Positions 26,759 through 36,871 are shown, counted from the first letter of the stretch. The stretch is 64,000 bases of DNA from Azoarcus sp. DN11 (GCF_003628555.1 NZ_CP021731.1:992001-1056000), one strand, 5' to 3'. Translations and numbers: made by a program. The notes: generated by a model from the letters alone, not told the origin.

Positions 26759-28975
26759 TTGAAGCTGCGTCACATCGTCCTCGCTCTCCTTTGCCTTGCC
26801 TGCACGGCCGCAGCCGCCCCGTCCCGCGCGGCGACGGCCGAACCGCCGCACAGGGGCGTCGCGCTGGTGCTGTCGGGTGGCGGCGCGCGCGGCGTCGCCC
26901 ACGTCGGCGTGCTCAAGGTGCTCGAGGATATGCGCATTCCGGTCGACTGCATCGTGGGCACTTCGATGGGCGCGATCGTCGGCGGCGCATACGCGGCGGG
27001 CATGGAACTGGGCGAGATGGTGCGCGAGATCAACGCCGTCGACTGGATCAACCTGTTCGCGAGCAGCGTGCCGCGCGAGAACCAGCCCTTCCGCGACAAG
27101 CAGGACGCCGCGCGCAACCGCTCCGCGATCACGCTCGGCGCCAGCCTCGACGGCCTGCGGTTGCCGCAGAGCGCGATCTCCGGGCAGGGGATGGATACCT
27201 TCCTGACCCGCCTCGCGGGCGACGCCGAAGTCCTCGACACATTCGACAGTCTCGCGCTGCCTTACCGCGCGGTCGCGACCGACCTCGAGACCGGCGAACT
27301 CGTGCTGCTCGACAAGGGGCCGCTGTGGCGCGCGATGCGCGCGAGCATGGCGGTGCCCGGGGTGTTCCTGCCGATCGAGAACGACAAGCGCCTGCTCGTC
27401 GATGGCGGCCTCGTGATGAACCTGCCGGTCGACATCGGCCGCGAGCTGTGCGGCGACCGTGTCATCGCCGTGAACCTGGGTACGCCGCCATACGCCCGCG
27501 AACGCCTGCGCTCGGCCACCGACATCGCGCTGCAGGCGATCAACCTCGCGCTCGAACAGAACGTGCGCCAGCAGATCAGCCACCTCGGCCCCGACGACGC
27601 CCTCATCCAGGTCGAGCTCCCCGGCATCACCTCGCGCGACTTCGAGCGCGCGCTCGAGACCATCCCGTACGGCACCGAGGCCGCGCTGCGCCAGTCGGCC
27701 TCGCTCGCGCGCTTCAGCGTGGACGAGGACACCTACGCCAAATGGCAGGCGCTGCGCCAGTTCCGCTGGCACAAGCGCGCCCCCGTGGTCGCCGACATCA
27801 AGGTGGAAGGGCTCAAGTTCGTGCCCGAACGCCTCTTCGGCGCGACGCTCACGCAGAAGATCGGCGAGCCGCTCGACTTCAAGAAGCTGGAACAGGACAT
27901 CGCCCGCATCTACGAGCGTGGCGATTTCGACCGCCTGCGCTACAGCGTGCTGCACGACGGCGCGCGCGCCACGGTCCAGCTCGATGCCGACGAAAAGGCC
28001 TCCGGCCCCAACCTGCTGCGCTTTGGCGGCGGCCTCGCGGCCGATTTCGAAGGTGGCTCGCAGGTCGGCCTCTACGCCGGGCTGTCGCGCCGCTGGCTCA
28101 ACACCCGCGGCGGGCGCTGGGACACCGACCTCCAGCTCGGCACCACGAACCGCATCCGCACCGAGCTTTTCCAGCCGCTCGATCTCGATAGCGGCTGGTT
28201 CGTCGCGCCCTCCGTCGAACTCTTCAACCGCGTGCTGCCGGTCTTCGTGGACGAACGCAAGGTGTCGGAGAACAAGGAGAAGGGGGGGCTGATCGGCCTC
28301 GATGCGGGCTACGAGGTCGGCATGTGGGGCGAACTGCGTGCCGGCTGGCGCCGCGGGCGGCGCACCTCGCAGGTGGTTTCCGGGGCCGCGCTCGTTCCGG
28401 AGCAGACGATCGAGGACGGCTGGGTGCACGCCGACGCCGTCCTGGACCGGCTCGACAGTCCTTTCTTCCCGCGCCGCGGCTATGCGGCTCGCGTGCGCGC
28501 GGAGCTGCATTCGCCGACGTTCGGCGCGGATCGGCGCTATTTGTTCACCGAACTCGACGGCGATGTGGCGACTTCGCTCGGCGACAACGTGTTCCGCCTG
28601 CACACGCTGTTCGCCGGCAGTCCGGACCGCGACCTCCCGGAGATCGGCCGCACGCTCCTGGGCGGCCCGTTCCGCCTGTCCGGCTACCGCTACGGCGAAC
28701 TCGCGGCCGACCGGGTCGCACTCGCGAGCGCGTCCTATTACCGGCAGATCACGCGCCTGCCGGATGCGCTCGGACGCGGCGTGTATGCCGGCGCCTCGGC
28801 CGAATGGGCGACGCTGCGCAACCGCGGCACTTCGCCCATCCCCGACCCGGGCCGGCGCCGCGCGTGGTCGCTCTTCCTCGGTGCCGACACCACGATCGGC
28901 CCGATCTACGTCGGCGCGAGCTACCTGCCCGAAGTCGGCGAAGTGCGCTACTACCTGCAGCTGGGCCAGCCCTGA
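26759..28975 (+). CDS. PlpD-like patatin autotransporter (type Vd secretion)
   Basis: About 738 residues. Signal peptide at the N-terminus (hydrophobic stretch about 5-26). Patatin phospholipase domain about 32-230 with oxyanion GGGARG (40-45), nucleophile GTSMG (Ser69) and catalytic Asp215 in DGG. A POTRA-like part (about 330-410, VADIKVEGLKFVPERLFGATLTQKIG) follows, then a C-terminal 16-strand-type beta-barrel ending YYLQLGQP. This patatin-POTRA-barrel order is that of PlpD, where the barrel exports its own lipase domain. The start is uncertain: no ATG is near, TTG at 26759 gives a good signal peptide, and the long upstream extension would run through ffs. Confidence 0.82.
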   Translation: MKLRHIVLALLCLACTAAAAPSRAATAEPPHRGVALVLSGGGARGVAHVGVLKVLEDMRIPVDCIVGTSMGAIVGGAYAAGMELGEMVREINAVDWINLFASSVPRENQPFRDKQDAARNRSAITLGASLDGLRLPQSAISGQGMDTFLTRLAGDAEVLDTFDSLALPYRAVATDLETGELVLLDKGPLWRAMRASMAVPGVFLPIENDKRLLVDGGLVMNLPVDIGRELCGDRVIAVNLGTPPYARERLRSATDIALQAINLALEQNVRQQISHLGPDDALIQVELPGITSRDFERALETIPYGTEAALRQSASLARFSVDEDTYAKWQALRQFRWHKRAPVVADIKVEGLKFVPERLFGATLTQKIGEPLDFKKLEQDIARIYERGDFDRLRYSVLHDGARATVQLDADEKASGPNLLRFGGGLAADFEGGSQVGLYAGLSRRWLNTRGGRWDTDLQLGTTNRIRTELFQPLDLDSGWFVAPSVELFNRVLPVFVDERKVSENKEKGGLIGLDAGYEVGMWGELRAGWRRGRRTSQVVSGAALVPEQTIEDGWVHADAVLDRLDSPFFPRRGYAARVRAELHSPTFGADRRYLFTELDGDVATSLGDNVFRLHTLFAGSPDRDLPEIGRTLLGGPFRLSGYRYGELAADRVALASASYYRQITRLPDALGRGVYAGASAEWATLRNRGTSPIPDPGRRRAWSLFLGADTTIGPIYVGASYLPEVGEVRYYLQLGQP

Positions 28976-28988
28976 GGCTATTCGCCGC

Positions 28989-30173
28989 TCACGACGGCCG
29001 CCGGTAGCCGCCGGGCACGCCTTCGGGCGACAGCACGATCTGCCACAGCTGCATGTCGCGCGCGCGGAAGGCGCCCGCGCAACTGCGCAGGTAGTACGAC
29101 CACATGCGGTGGAAGCGCTCGCCGTAGCGCTCGGCGAAGCGCGGCCACGCAGCCTCGAAGCGCGCATGCCAGGCCATCAGCGTGCGGTCGTAGTCGGCGC
29201 CGAAGTTGTGCACGTCCTCGATCACGAAGCGTTGCTCGACCGCGCGCGCGATCTGCTGTAGCGAGGGCAGGTCGCCGTTCGGGAAGATGTAGCGGTCGAT
29301 CCACGGATCGGTGTGGGCGCTGCGGTAGTTGTTGCCGATCGTGTGCAGCAGGAACAGCCCGCCGGGCCGCAGGCAGCGGCGCGCGACCTCGAAGTAGGTG
29401 CGCTGGTTGTGGCGGCCGACATGCTCGAACATGCCGAGGCTGGCAATACGGTCGAAGGGCTCGTCGATGTCGCGGAAGTCCATCAGGCGGAACTCCACGG
29501 GCAGCCCGGCGCAATGCTCGCGCCCGTACCCGGCCTGCGCCGCCGAGATCGTCAGGCCCACGCAATGCACGCCGTAACGTTCGGCGGCGAACTTCATCAG
29601 GCTGCCCCAGCCGCAGCCGATGTCGAGCAGGCGCATCCCCGGCTGCAGGCCGAGCTTGCGGCACACGAGATCGAGCTTCGCCTCCTGCGCCGCAGCGAGG
29701 TCCCGCGCGTTCGCCCAGTAGCCGCAGGTGTAGGCCATGCGCGGATCGAGCATGGCCTCGAAGAAATCGTTGCCGAGGTCGTAATGCACCTCGCCGACGA
29801 CCTTCGCCCGGCGCGGGCTCTGCAGATTCACCAGATGCGTGCGCAGCACGTGCCACACGAACTTCGGCGAACGCACCCTGCGGTCCAGGCGCGCACGCAC
29901 GATGCGAAGGATCATCTCGTCCACCTGCGGCGCATCCCAGTCGCCGTCCATGTAGCTCTCGCCCAGCCCCAGGCTGCCGTGCAGCAGGATGCGGTAGGCG
30001 GCCTCGGCGCGATGCAGGCGCATGTCCCACGGGCGTTCGCCATTGAGCCGGATGTCGGCCTCGCCCAACAGATCCGCCAGGAGTTCGACGCTCTCCGTGC
30101 GCGCCAGCGCGCGCGACGCCCCCCTGTCGCCGCCGACGGTCCATTCCGCTGGATTTCGATACCCCGCAGCCAT
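28989..30173 (-). CDS. cfa: Cyclopropane-fatty-acyl-phospholipid synthase
   Basis: A 394-residue SAM-dependent enzyme that adds a methylene bridge to unsaturated phospholipid acyl chains. The CFA core is clear: HYDLGNDFFEAMLDPRMAYTCGYW, LLDIGCGWGSLMKFAAERYG (SAM), LGMFEHVGRHNQRTYF and FLLHTIGNN. The ATG is preceded by GGAGGAGGAGCG on the minus strand. Its 3' end faces the patatin gene with 13 bases between the stops. It diverges from dnaX. Confidence 0.9.
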   Translation of the reverse strand: MAAGYRNPAEWTVGGDRGASRALARTESVELLADLLGEADIRLNGERPWDMRLHRAEAAYRILLHGSLGLGESYMDGDWDAPQVDEMILRIVRARLDRRVRSPKFVWHVLRTHLVNLQSPRRAKVVGEVHYDLGNDFFEAMLDPRMAYTCGYWANARDLAAAQEAKLDLVCRKLGLQPGMRLLDIGCGWGSLMKFAAERYGVHCVGLTISAAQAGYGREHCAGLPVEFRLMDFRDIDEPFDRIASLGMFEHVGRHNQRTYFEVARRCLRPGGLFLLHTIGNNYRSAHTDPWIDRYIFPNGDLPSLQQIARAVEQRFVIEDVHNFGADYDRTLMAWHARFEAAWPRFAERYGERFHRMWSYYLRSCAGAFRARDMQLWQIVLSPEGVPGGYRRPS

Positions 30174-30379
30174 ACGCTCCTCCTCCGTTCCTCCTCTTCG
30201 CCCGCGCGCCGGCTCCCTTGTCCGATCCCGGGAGCCTTGCGTGCCCATTCGAGAAACTTCGACCATCGAAGGATCGGCCGCGTTCGCGCACGTACCGCGC
30301 TCGCCGGTTGCGTGCCGGCGACGCAATGCCGAGCAATCACCCCGGAGCCCGCTCCGGCGCTCTGCTAGAATCCCGCGCC

Positions 30380-32413
30380 ATGAGCTATCAAGTCCTCGCA
30401 CGCAAGTGGCGGCCGAAGTCCTTCGCCACGCTGGTCGGTCAGGAGCACGTCGTCCGCGCGCTCAGCCATGCGCTCGCGACCGGGCGGCTGCACCACGCCT
30501 GGCTGTTCACCGGCACGCGCGGCGTGGGCAAGACGACGATTTCGCGCATCCTCGCCAAGGCGCTCAACTGCGAGACCGGCGTCACCGCCGAGCCGTGCAA
30601 CCGGTGCGCCGCCTGCCAGGCGATCGACGCCGACCGCTTCCCCGACTACGTCGAGATGGACGCGGCCTCGAACCGCGGCGTCGAGGACATGGCCGCGCTG
30701 CTCGACAAGGCCGTGTATGCGCCGGTGCAGGGGCGCTACAAGGTCTACATGATCGACGAAGTGCACATGCTCACCGGGCACGCCTTCAACGCGATGTTGA
30801 AGACCCTCGAGGAGCCGCCCGAGCACGTGAAGTTCATCCTCGCGACGACCGATCCGCAGAAGATCCCGGTCACCGTGCTGTCGCGCTGCCTGCAGTTCAA
30901 CCTCAAGCAGATGCCGCCGGGCCACATCGTCGACCACCTGTCGCGCATCCTCGAGGCCGAGGCGATCCCCTTCGAGGCCCCCGCGCTGCGCCATCTCGCG
31001 AAGGCCGCGAGCGGCTCGATGCGCGACGCGCTGTCGCTGCTCGACCAGGCGATCGCCCACGGCTCGGGCAAGGTCGAGGAGGAGCAGGTCACGCACATGC
31101 TCGGCACGGTCGGCGACGACCATCTCTACGCGGTGCTCGACGCGCTCGCCGCGGGCGACGTCCCGGCGCTGCTGGCGGTCGCCGACCGCATGGAAACGCG
31201 CAGCCTCTCCTTCGATGCCGCGCTGCAGGCGCTCGCGTCGCTGCTCAACCGCATCGCGCTCGCCCAGTTTGCGCCCGCCGCGATCGCCGACGAGGCCGAG
31301 CGCCAGCGCGTGCTGCCTTACACCGAAGCCTTCGACGCCGAATTCCTGCAGCTCGCTTACCAGATCGCGATCCACGGCCGCGACGAGCTGCCGCTGGCGC
31401 CGGACGACTACGCCGGCTTCACGATGACGCTGCTGCGCCTGCACGCGTTCCGCCCCGACCAGCCCCCGGCCCTCGGCAGCCCCGCGGCCGACGGCGGCGG
31501 GGGCGGCGTGATGCGCGGCCTGCCGGCGGCGCCGTCGCGCGCCGTGCCGCCGTCCCGTCCCGTCACGCAGCCCGCTGCGCCCGCGCAACCGCCGTCCGCC
31601 GTCGCCACCCCCGCTGCCGTCGCCACCCCCGCTGCCGCGGCAGCGCCCGCGCCGGCTACACCGCGCGAAACCGCCGCGACGCCGGCCGGCAAGCCCCCCG
31701 TTCCGCCCGTGCCCGCCGCGGCGCCCGCGGAAACCGTCCCGCAGGCGTCCGCACAAGCTCCCGCAGCCGCCCCGTCGTCTGCGGAAAATCGCGCGGAACC
31801 GTCGAACTCGGTGCCGCCATGGGAAGACCTGCCGCCCGAGGCCTACGCGGACCAGGGCGCCGAACCTTCGGGGCAATCAGCGGTGTCGAAGTCCGTACCG
31901 GATTCGGCCCCGGCCTCGGTTGCTGCCGCGCCCGCTCCCGCCCCGACCCACATCGCGGACGCCTCGCCTGCAACGCCGCCGCCCGCATCTGCGCCCGCCG
32001 CGGCTGACGAGGGGGCCGCGGCCGACATCTCGTCCGGTAACTGGCACGGCCTCATCCGCCGGCTCGGCCTTGGCGGCATGGTGCGCGAGTTCGCCCAGCA
32101 CTGCGAGTGGCTGGGCTTTGCCGACGGCGTGATCGAGTTGCGCCTGTCGAATGCCCATCGCCATCTGCTCGACATGAACCCGGGCGTCGTCGAGCGCATC
32201 CAGGACCAGCTCGCGTCCCTCTACGGCACGCCGCTCCGGCTGCGCGCCACGGTGGGTGCGATCGCGGGCGAAACGCCCGCCCAACGCGACGAAGCCGACC
32301 GCCGCGCACGCCATGCCGAAGCGGTCGCCGCCCTCGAGAGCGATCCTTTTGTGCGCGAACTGATCGAACGATTCGACGCGTCCCTCGTGGAAGCGTCGGT
32401 GAAACCACTTTGA
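30380..32413 (+). CDS. dnaX: DNA polymerase III subunits tau/gamma
   Basis: A 677-residue clamp-loader ATPase. Walker [10 protein letters not shown], zinc module with cysteines in [15 protein letters not shown], Walker B IDEVHML and sensor LSRCLQF are present in the N-terminal 370 residues. A long Ala/Pro-rich linker (about 365-555) follows, then the tau-specific C-terminal domain ([23 protein letters not shown]...). I did not find an obvious A-rich slippery site for the short gamma form. The linker contains an 18-base tandem duplication (31601-31636). The ATG at 30380 gives the canonical [12 protein letters not shown] start. Confidence 0.95.
   Translation: MSYQVLARKWRPKSFATLVGQEHVVRALSHALATGRLHHAWLFTGTRGVGKTTISRILAKALNCETGVTAEPCNRCAACQAIDADRFPDYVEMDAASNRGVEDMAALLDKAVYAPVQGRYKVYMIDEVHMLTGHAFNAMLKTLEEPPEHVKFILATTDPQKIPVTVLSRCLQFNLKQMPPGHIVDHLSRILEAEAIPFEAPALRHLAKAASGSMRDALSLLDQAIAHGSGKVEEEQVTHMLGTVGDDHLYAVLDALAAGDVPALLAVADRMETRSLSFDAALQALASLLNRIALAQFAPAAIADEAERQRVLPYTEAFDAEFLQLAYQIAIHGRDELPLAPDDYAGFTMTLLRLHAFRPDQPPALGSPAADGGGGGVMRGLPAAPSRAVPPSRPVTQPAAPAQPPSAVATPAAVATPAAAAAPAPATPRETAATPAGKPPVPPVPAAAPAETVPQASAQAPAAAPSSAENRAEPSNSVPPWEDLPPEAYADQGAEPSGQSAVSKSVPDSAPASVAAAPAPAPTHIADASPATPPPASAPAAADEGAAADISSGNWHGLIRRLGLGGMVREFAQHCEWLGFADGVIELRLSNAHRHLLDMNPGVVERIQDQLASLYGTPLRLRATVGAIAGETPAQRDEADRRARHAEAVAALESDPFVRELIERFDASLVEASVKPL
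31601..31636 (+). repeat. 18-base tandem duplication in dnaX linker
   Basis: GTCGCCACCCCCGCTGCC occurs twice in direct succession (31601-31618 and 31619-31636), in frame, adding six residues (Val-Ala-Thr-Pro-Ala-Ala) to the Ala/Pro linker. Confidence 0.85.
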
Positions 32414-32438
32414 ATCCCCAATTGCGGAGAATCGCACC

Positions 32439-32762
32439 ATGATGAAAGGCGGAATCGCCGGCCTGATGAAGCAGGCCCAGCAGATGCAGGAAAACATGAA
32501 GAAGATGCAGGACCAGCTCGCCCTCGTCGAAGTCGAGGGCCAGGCGGGCGCCGGCATGGTGAAGATCCTCATGACCTGCAAGCATGACGTTCGCCGCGTC
32601 ACGATCGATCCCTCGGTCATGGACGACAAGGAAATGCTCGAAGACCTCGTCGCCGCCGCGATGAACGACGCCGTGCGCCGCGCCGAGGCGACCACGCAGG
32701 AGAAGATGGCGGGCTTCACGGCCGGCCTCAACCTGCCGCCCGGGATGAAACTCCCGTTCTGA
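32439..32762 (+). CDS. ybaB: YbaB/EbfC nucleoid-associated protein
   Basis: A 107-residue DNA-binding protein of the YbaB/EbfC family: [24 protein letters not shown], then [27 protein letters not shown] and [11 protein letters not shown] at the end. It stands between dnaX and recR, the widely conserved order, and its stop overlaps the recR start by one base. Confidence 0.92.
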   Translation: MMKGGIAGLMKQAQQMQENMKKMQDQLALVEVEGQAGAGMVKILMTCKHDVRRVTIDPSVMDDKEMLEDLVAAAMNDAVRRAEATTQEKMAGFTAGLNLPPGMKLPF

Positions 32763-33358
32763 TGAGCTCCCCCTCCAGTCTCGACGAACTGATCGAAGCC
32801 CTGCGCGCGCTGCCCGGCGTCGGCCCGAAGTCGGCGCAGCGCATGGCCTATCACCTGCTGCAACGGGACCAGCGCGGCGCCGGCCGCCTCGCGCGGGCGC
32901 TCGCGCACGCGCTCGAAGTGCTGCGCCACTGCGAGCGCTGCAACACCTTCTCCGAGACCGACGTCTGCCAGCGCTGCGCCAATCCGCAGCGCGACCATTC
33001 GCTGCTGTGCGTCGTCGAGATGCCGGCGGACCTCGCGATGATGGAGCAGACCCAGGTCTACAACGGCCTGTACTACGTGCTGATGGGGCGCCTGTCGCCG
33101 CTCGACGGCATCGGCCCGCGCGAGCTGCGGCTCGACAAGCTCCTCGCGCGCGCGGCCGACGGCGCGGTGGGCGAGGTCATCCTCGCGACCAACTTCACCA
33201 ACGAAGGCGAGGCCACCGCCCATGTCATCGCCGAACTGCTCGCTGCGCGCGGCGTGAAGGTGAGCCGCCTGTCGCGCGGCGTGCCCGTCGGCGGCGAACT
33301 CGAGCACACCGATACGGGCACGATCGCGCAGGCCCTCGTGGAGCGGCGTGCCCTGTAG
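32762..33358 (+). CDS. recR: Recombination protein RecR
   Basis: A 198-residue RecFOR pathway protein that helps load RecA at gaps. It has the N-terminal helix-hairpin-helix ([20 protein letters not shown]), the C4 zinc motif ([16 protein letters not shown]), and the Toprim domain ([14 protein letters not shown]...[17 protein letters not shown]). It ends immediately before a long perfect hairpin. Confidence 0.95.
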   Translation: MSSPSSLDELIEALRALPGVGPKSAQRMAYHLLQRDQRGAGRLARALAHALEVLRHCERCNTFSETDVCQRCANPQRDHSLLCVVEMPADLAMMEQTQVYNGLYYVLMGRLSPLDGIGPRELRLDKLLARAADGAVGEVILATNFTNEGEATAHVIAELLAARGVKVSRLSRGVPVGGELEHTDTGTIAQALVERRAL

Positions 33359-33360
33359 CC

Positions 33361-33397
33361 CGTATGCTGCGGCGCACGAACTGCGCCGCAGCATACG
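33361..33397. terminator. Long perfect hairpin after recR
   Basis: CGTATGCTGCGGCGCA (33361-33376) is perfectly complementary to 33382-33397 with a 5-base loop CGAAC. It begins 3 bases after the recR stop. No T run follows directly, so it is either a weak terminator or an mRNA 3' stabiliser. Confidence 0.6.
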
Positions 33398-33539
33398 CCC
33401 TTCGTTGTATCCGCCCGATGCGCCCGAATCCAATGTCATTGGCATGATATTGGCATTCCCTCTTTTTTTGTAACGCGATTTTTGCTAGACTTCCGCAGTT
33501 TTTTTACCCGGAAACGGGTTTCTTTTCAGGGATGAGGTC

Positions 33540-34133
33540 ATGAGCGTGGATCAGAAGATGGACAGTGGCCGCAGGCAACTGCTTGTCGCGACGTCGGCCG
33601 CCGGTGGCGTGGCTGCCGTGGCGACGGCTGTGCCGTTCGTCGCCAGTCTGACGCCGTCCGAGCGTGCGAAGGCGGCAGGCGCGCCGGTCGAGGCGGACAT
33701 CGGCAAGCTGGCGCCGGGCGAGATGATGACGGTTGAGTGGCGTGGCAAACCGGTGTGGATTCTGCGCCGGACCCCCGAAATGCTGGCGTCGCTCGACCAG
33801 ACCGAGAGCGCCGTGAGCGACCCGGAATCCAGCAAGCAGATGCAGCCGGAGTACGCCAAGAACAAGTTCCGCTCGATCAAGCCCGAGTACCTCGTTGCCG
33901 TCGGCATCTGCACGCACCTGGGCTGCTCGCCGAGCGAGAAGTTCAAGGTCGGCGCCGAAAGCGGCATGGGCGATAACTGGCACGGCGGCTTCCTGTGCCC
34001 CTGTCACGGTTCGCGCTTCGACCTGTCGGGGCGCGTGTACAAGAGCATGCCGGCGCCAGACAACCTCGAGGTGCCGCCGCACAAGTACCTTTCCGACACG
34101 AAGATCCTCATCGGTGACGACTCAAAGGCCTAA
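33540..34133 (+). CDS. petA: Cytochrome bc1 complex, Rieske iron-sulfur subunit
   Basis: A 197-residue membrane-anchored subunit of ubiquinol-cytochrome c reductase. The N-terminal twin-arginine type anchor (SGRRQLLVATSAAGGVAAVATAVPFVASL) precedes the cluster domain with CTHLGC and CPCHGSRFD, giving two Cys and two His ligands and the structural disulfide Cys pair. It is followed 3 bases later by petB; the three pet genes form one operon. Confidence 0.95.
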   Translation: MSVDQKMDSGRRQLLVATSAAGGVAAVATAVPFVASLTPSERAKAAGAPVEADIGKLAPGEMMTVEWRGKPVWILRRTPEMLASLDQTESAVSDPESSKQMQPEYAKNKFRSIKPEYLVAVGICTHLGCSPSEKFKVGAESGMGDNWHGGFLCPCHGSRFDLSGRVYKSMPAPDNLEVPPHKYLSDTKILIGDDSKA

Positions 34134-34136
34134 GCG

Positions 34137-35405
34137 ATGACCACAAAATCCCAACAACTGCTGAACTGGGTCGATGAGCGTTTCCCGCTGACGTCGACCT
34201 GGAAGGCGCACCTGTCCGAATACTACGCGCCCAAGAACTTCAACTTCTGGTACTTCTTCGGCTCGCTGGCGCTGCTCGTGCTGGTGATCCAGATCCTGAC
34301 CGGCATCTTCCTGGTCATGCACTACAAGCCCGACGCCTCGGTCAACGCCTCGGGCATCCCCGTCGCGTTCGCCAGCGTCGAGTACATCATGCGCGAAGTG
34401 CCGGGCGGCTGGCTGATCCGCTACCTGCACTCGACCGGCGCGTCGGCCTTCTTCATCGTCGTGTATCTGCACATGTTCCGCGGCCTGCTCTACGGTTCCT
34501 ACCGCAAGCCGCGCGAACTGATCTGGATCTTCGGCACCCTGATCTTCCTCGCGCTGATGGCCGAAGCCTTCATGGGCTACCTGCTGCCGTGGGGCCAGAT
34601 GTCCTTCTGGGGCGCGCAGGTCATCGTGAACCTGTTCTCGGCGATCCCGGTCATCGGCCCGGACCTGTCGCTCGTCATCCGCGGCGACTACGTCGTGTCG
34701 GACGCCACGCTCAACCGCTTTTTCTCGTTCCACGTCATCGCCGTGCCGCTGGTGCTGATCGGCCTGGTGCTCGCGCACATCGTCGCGCTGCACGAAGTCG
34801 GCTCGAACAACCCCGACGGCGTCGAGATCAAGAAGAAGAAGGACGCCAACGGTATCCCGCTCGACGGCATCCCCTTCCATCCGTACTACACGGTGAAGGA
34901 CATCGTCGGCGTGGTCGGCTTCCTGATCTTCTTCTCGGCGATCGTGTTCTTCGCGCCCGAGGGCGGCGGCTACTTCCTCGAGTACAACAACTTCATCCCG
35001 GCCGACCCGCTGAAGACCCCGCCGCACATCGCGCCGGTCTGGTACTTCACGCCCTTCTACTCGGTCCTGCGCGCGATCACGTATCCGCTGTTCGGCATCG
35101 ACGCGAAGTTCTGGGGTGTGGTCGGCATGGGTGCCGCGGTCGTCATCATCGCCTTCCTGCCGTGGCTCGACCGCAGCCCGGTGAAGTCGATCCGCTACAA
35201 GGGCGGCCTGTTCAAGGGCATCCTGGCGGTGTGGCTGGTCGCCTTCTTCATCCTCGGCTACCTCGGCGTCCTGCCGCCGACCGCCGGCCGTACGATCGTG
35301 GCGCAGATCTGCTCGGTGATCTACTTCGCCTTCTTCCTGGCGATGCCCTGGTACAGCAAAATCGACAAGTGCAAACCCGAACCGGATAGGGTGACTTCCA
35401 AATGA
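34137..35405 (+). CDS. petB: Cytochrome bc1 complex, cytochrome b
   Basis: A 422-residue integral membrane dihaem subunit of complex III. Recognisable segments include FNFWYFFGSLALLVLVIQILTG, RYLHSTGASAFFIVVYLHMFRGLLYGSY (haem His pair region), GYLLPWGQMSFWGAQV (Qo site) and PEGGGYFLEYNNFIPADPLKTPPHIAPVWYF with the PE(W/G) region. The C-terminal part is the full-length type seen in proteobacteria. Its stop overlaps the petC ATG (ATGA). Confidence 0.95.
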   Translation: MTTKSQQLLNWVDERFPLTSTWKAHLSEYYAPKNFNFWYFFGSLALLVLVIQILTGIFLVMHYKPDASVNASGIPVAFASVEYIMREVPGGWLIRYLHSTGASAFFIVVYLHMFRGLLYGSYRKPRELIWIFGTLIFLALMAEAFMGYLLPWGQMSFWGAQVIVNLFSAIPVIGPDLSLVIRGDYVVSDATLNRFFSFHVIAVPLVLIGLVLAHIVALHEVGSNNPDGVEIKKKKDANGIPLDGIPFHPYYTVKDIVGVVGFLIFFSAIVFFAPEGGGYFLEYNNFIPADPLKTPPHIAPVWYFTPFYSVLRAITYPLFGIDAKFWGVVGMGAAVVIIAFLPWLDRSPVKSIRYKGGLFKGILAVWLVAFFILGYLGVLPPTAGRTIVAQICSVIYFAFFLAMPWYSKIDKCKPEPDRVTSK

Positions 35406-36154
35406 CTATGAGCGTAATCAAGACCCTCAAGCGCCTCGCGGCGGCCGCGCTGTTCGCGCCGGCGCTGGCGCTGGCTTCGGGCGCGGTGCTGCACCTCGAC
35501 AAGGCGCCGGTGAGCAAGGATCCGGCCGCGCTGCAGGCCGGCGCCAAGACCTTCGTCAACTACTGCATGAACTGTCATGGCGCGAGCTTCGTCCGCTACA
35601 ACACGCTGACGCAGATCGGTCTGACCGAGCAGGAGATCCGTGACAACCTGATGTTCACGGGCGAGCGCATCGGCGACCTGATGAAGATTTCCGCCAACCC
35701 GAAGGAGCAGAAGGCGTGGTTCGGTGCGGCCCCGCCCGACCTGACCCTGATCGCGCGCCAGCGCGCGTCGGAGTTCGGCAGCGGTGCCGACTGGCTGTAC
35801 ACCTACCTGCGCCAGTTCTACCGCGACCCGAACCGCCCGACGGGCTGGAACAACAAGGTCTTCGAGAACGTCGGCATGCCGCACGTGCTGTGGGAACTGC
35901 AGGGCGAGCAGGTCGCCAAGATCAGCGAGCACGATGGCGTCAAGTCGATCGAGCTCGAACTGGCGAAGCCCGGCAAGCTGTCGGCGCAGGAATATGACAA
36001 GACCGTCGCCGACCTGGTCTCCTTCCTCGTGTGGATGGGCGAGCCGGTGGCCGAGAAGCGCAAGACGATCGGTGTCGTCGTGCTGATCTTCCTCGCTGGC
36101 CTGTTCGCACTCAGCTTCGCGCTGAAGAAGAACTACTGGAAGGACGTTCATTGA
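35402..36154 (+). CDS. petC: Cytochrome bc1 complex, cytochrome c1
   Basis: A 250-residue cytochrome c1 with a cleavable signal (LKRLAAAALFAPALALASGA), the haem motif CMNCH near residue 57, a Met-ligand region (NVGMPHVLWELQGEQ), and a C-terminal membrane anchor (IGVVVLIFLAGLFALSFAL). It passes electrons from the Rieske protein to soluble cytochrome c. The operon ends with an intrinsic terminator. Confidence 0.95.
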   Translation: MTMSVIKTLKRLAAAALFAPALALASGAVLHLDKAPVSKDPAALQAGAKTFVNYCMNCHGASFVRYNTLTQIGLTEQEIRDNLMFTGERIGDLMKISANPKEQKAWFGAAPPDLTLIARQRASEFGSGADWLYTYLRQFYRDPNRPTGWNNKVFENVGMPHVLWELQGEQVAKISEHDGVKSIELELAKPGKLSAQEYDKTVADLVSFLVWMGEPVAEKRKTIGVVVLIFLAGLFALSFALKKNYWKDVH

Positions 36155-36191
36155 ACGTCGGCGCGAACTGATTCGCTGCCTTGAAGTCTGA

Positions 36192-36230
36192 CGCACCACG
36201 CGAGTCCCGCGTGGTGCGCTTTGTTTTTGT
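36192..36230 (+). terminator. Intrinsic terminator of petABC
   Basis: CGCACCACGCG (36192-36202) pairs with CGCGTGGTGCG (36208-36218), followed by CTTTGTTTTTGT. Confidence 0.85.
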
Positions 36231-36248
36231 ATCGGGAGCTGCAACACC

Positions 36249-36848
36249 ATGATGAACCTGTATTCCGGCACCACCGATCCGTTCAGCCATCGCTGCCGGA
36301 TCGTGCTGTTCGAAAAGGGGATGGACTTCGAGGTCATCGATGTCGATCTCTACAACAAACCGGAAGATATTGCCGTCATCAATCCGTACAACCGGGTGCC
36401 GGTGCTGGTCGACCGCGACCTCGTGCTGTACGAGTCGAACATCATCAACGAGTATATCGACGAGCGTTTCCCGCATCCCCAGCTGATGCCGCCCGACCCG
36501 ATCATGCGTGCCCGCGCGCGCCAGCTGCTGCACACCTTCGAGCACGAGCTGTTCTCGCACATCGATGTGCTGGAGAAGAACCAGAAGGGGACGGTCGACA
36601 AGAGCCGTGCCCACGTGCGCGACCAGCTGGTCCAGCTCGCGCCGATCTTCGTCAAGCAGAAGTTCATGCTCGGCGACGAGTTCTCGATGCTCGACGTCGC
36701 GATCGCGCCACTGCTGTGGCGCCTCGAGCACTACGGCATCGAACTGCCAAAGGCCGCGGCGAACCTGATGAAGTATGCGGAACGCATTTTCAGCCGCCAG
36801 GGCTTCATCGACGCCCTGACGCCGTCCGAAAAGGTCATGCGTCGCTGA
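36249..36848 (+). CDS. sspA: Stringent starvation protein A (GST fold)
   Basis: A 199-residue RNA-polymerase-associated protein with a glutathione-transferase fold. The N-terminal thioredoxin-like part reads YSGTTDPFSHRCRIVLFEKGMDFEVIDVD, and the SspA-typical NPYNRVPVLVDRDLVLYESNIINEYIDERFPHPQLMPPDP follows. It modulates transcription during starvation. Two consecutive ATGs make the exact start ambiguous by one codon. It stands between petABC and sspB, the common betaproteobacterial order. Confidence 0.92.
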   Translation: MMNLYSGTTDPFSHRCRIVLFEKGMDFEVIDVDLYNKPEDIAVINPYNRVPVLVDRDLVLYESNIINEYIDERFPHPQLMPPDPIMRARARQLLHTFEHELFSHIDVLEKNQKGTVDKSRAHVRDQLVQLAPIFVKQKFMLGDEFSMLDVAIAPLLWRLEHYGIELPKAAANLMKYAERIFSRQGFIDALTPSEKVMRR

Positions 36849-36871
36849 CGTAGGCGGGGCCCGCATAATCC

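Noticed and set aside
31440-32030. Repetitive GC-rich tract in dnaX considered as a possible repeat array or frameshift site
   Set aside because: It is an in-frame Ala/Pro linker typical of tau proteins; only one 18-base duplication is exact and no slippery heptamer is evident.
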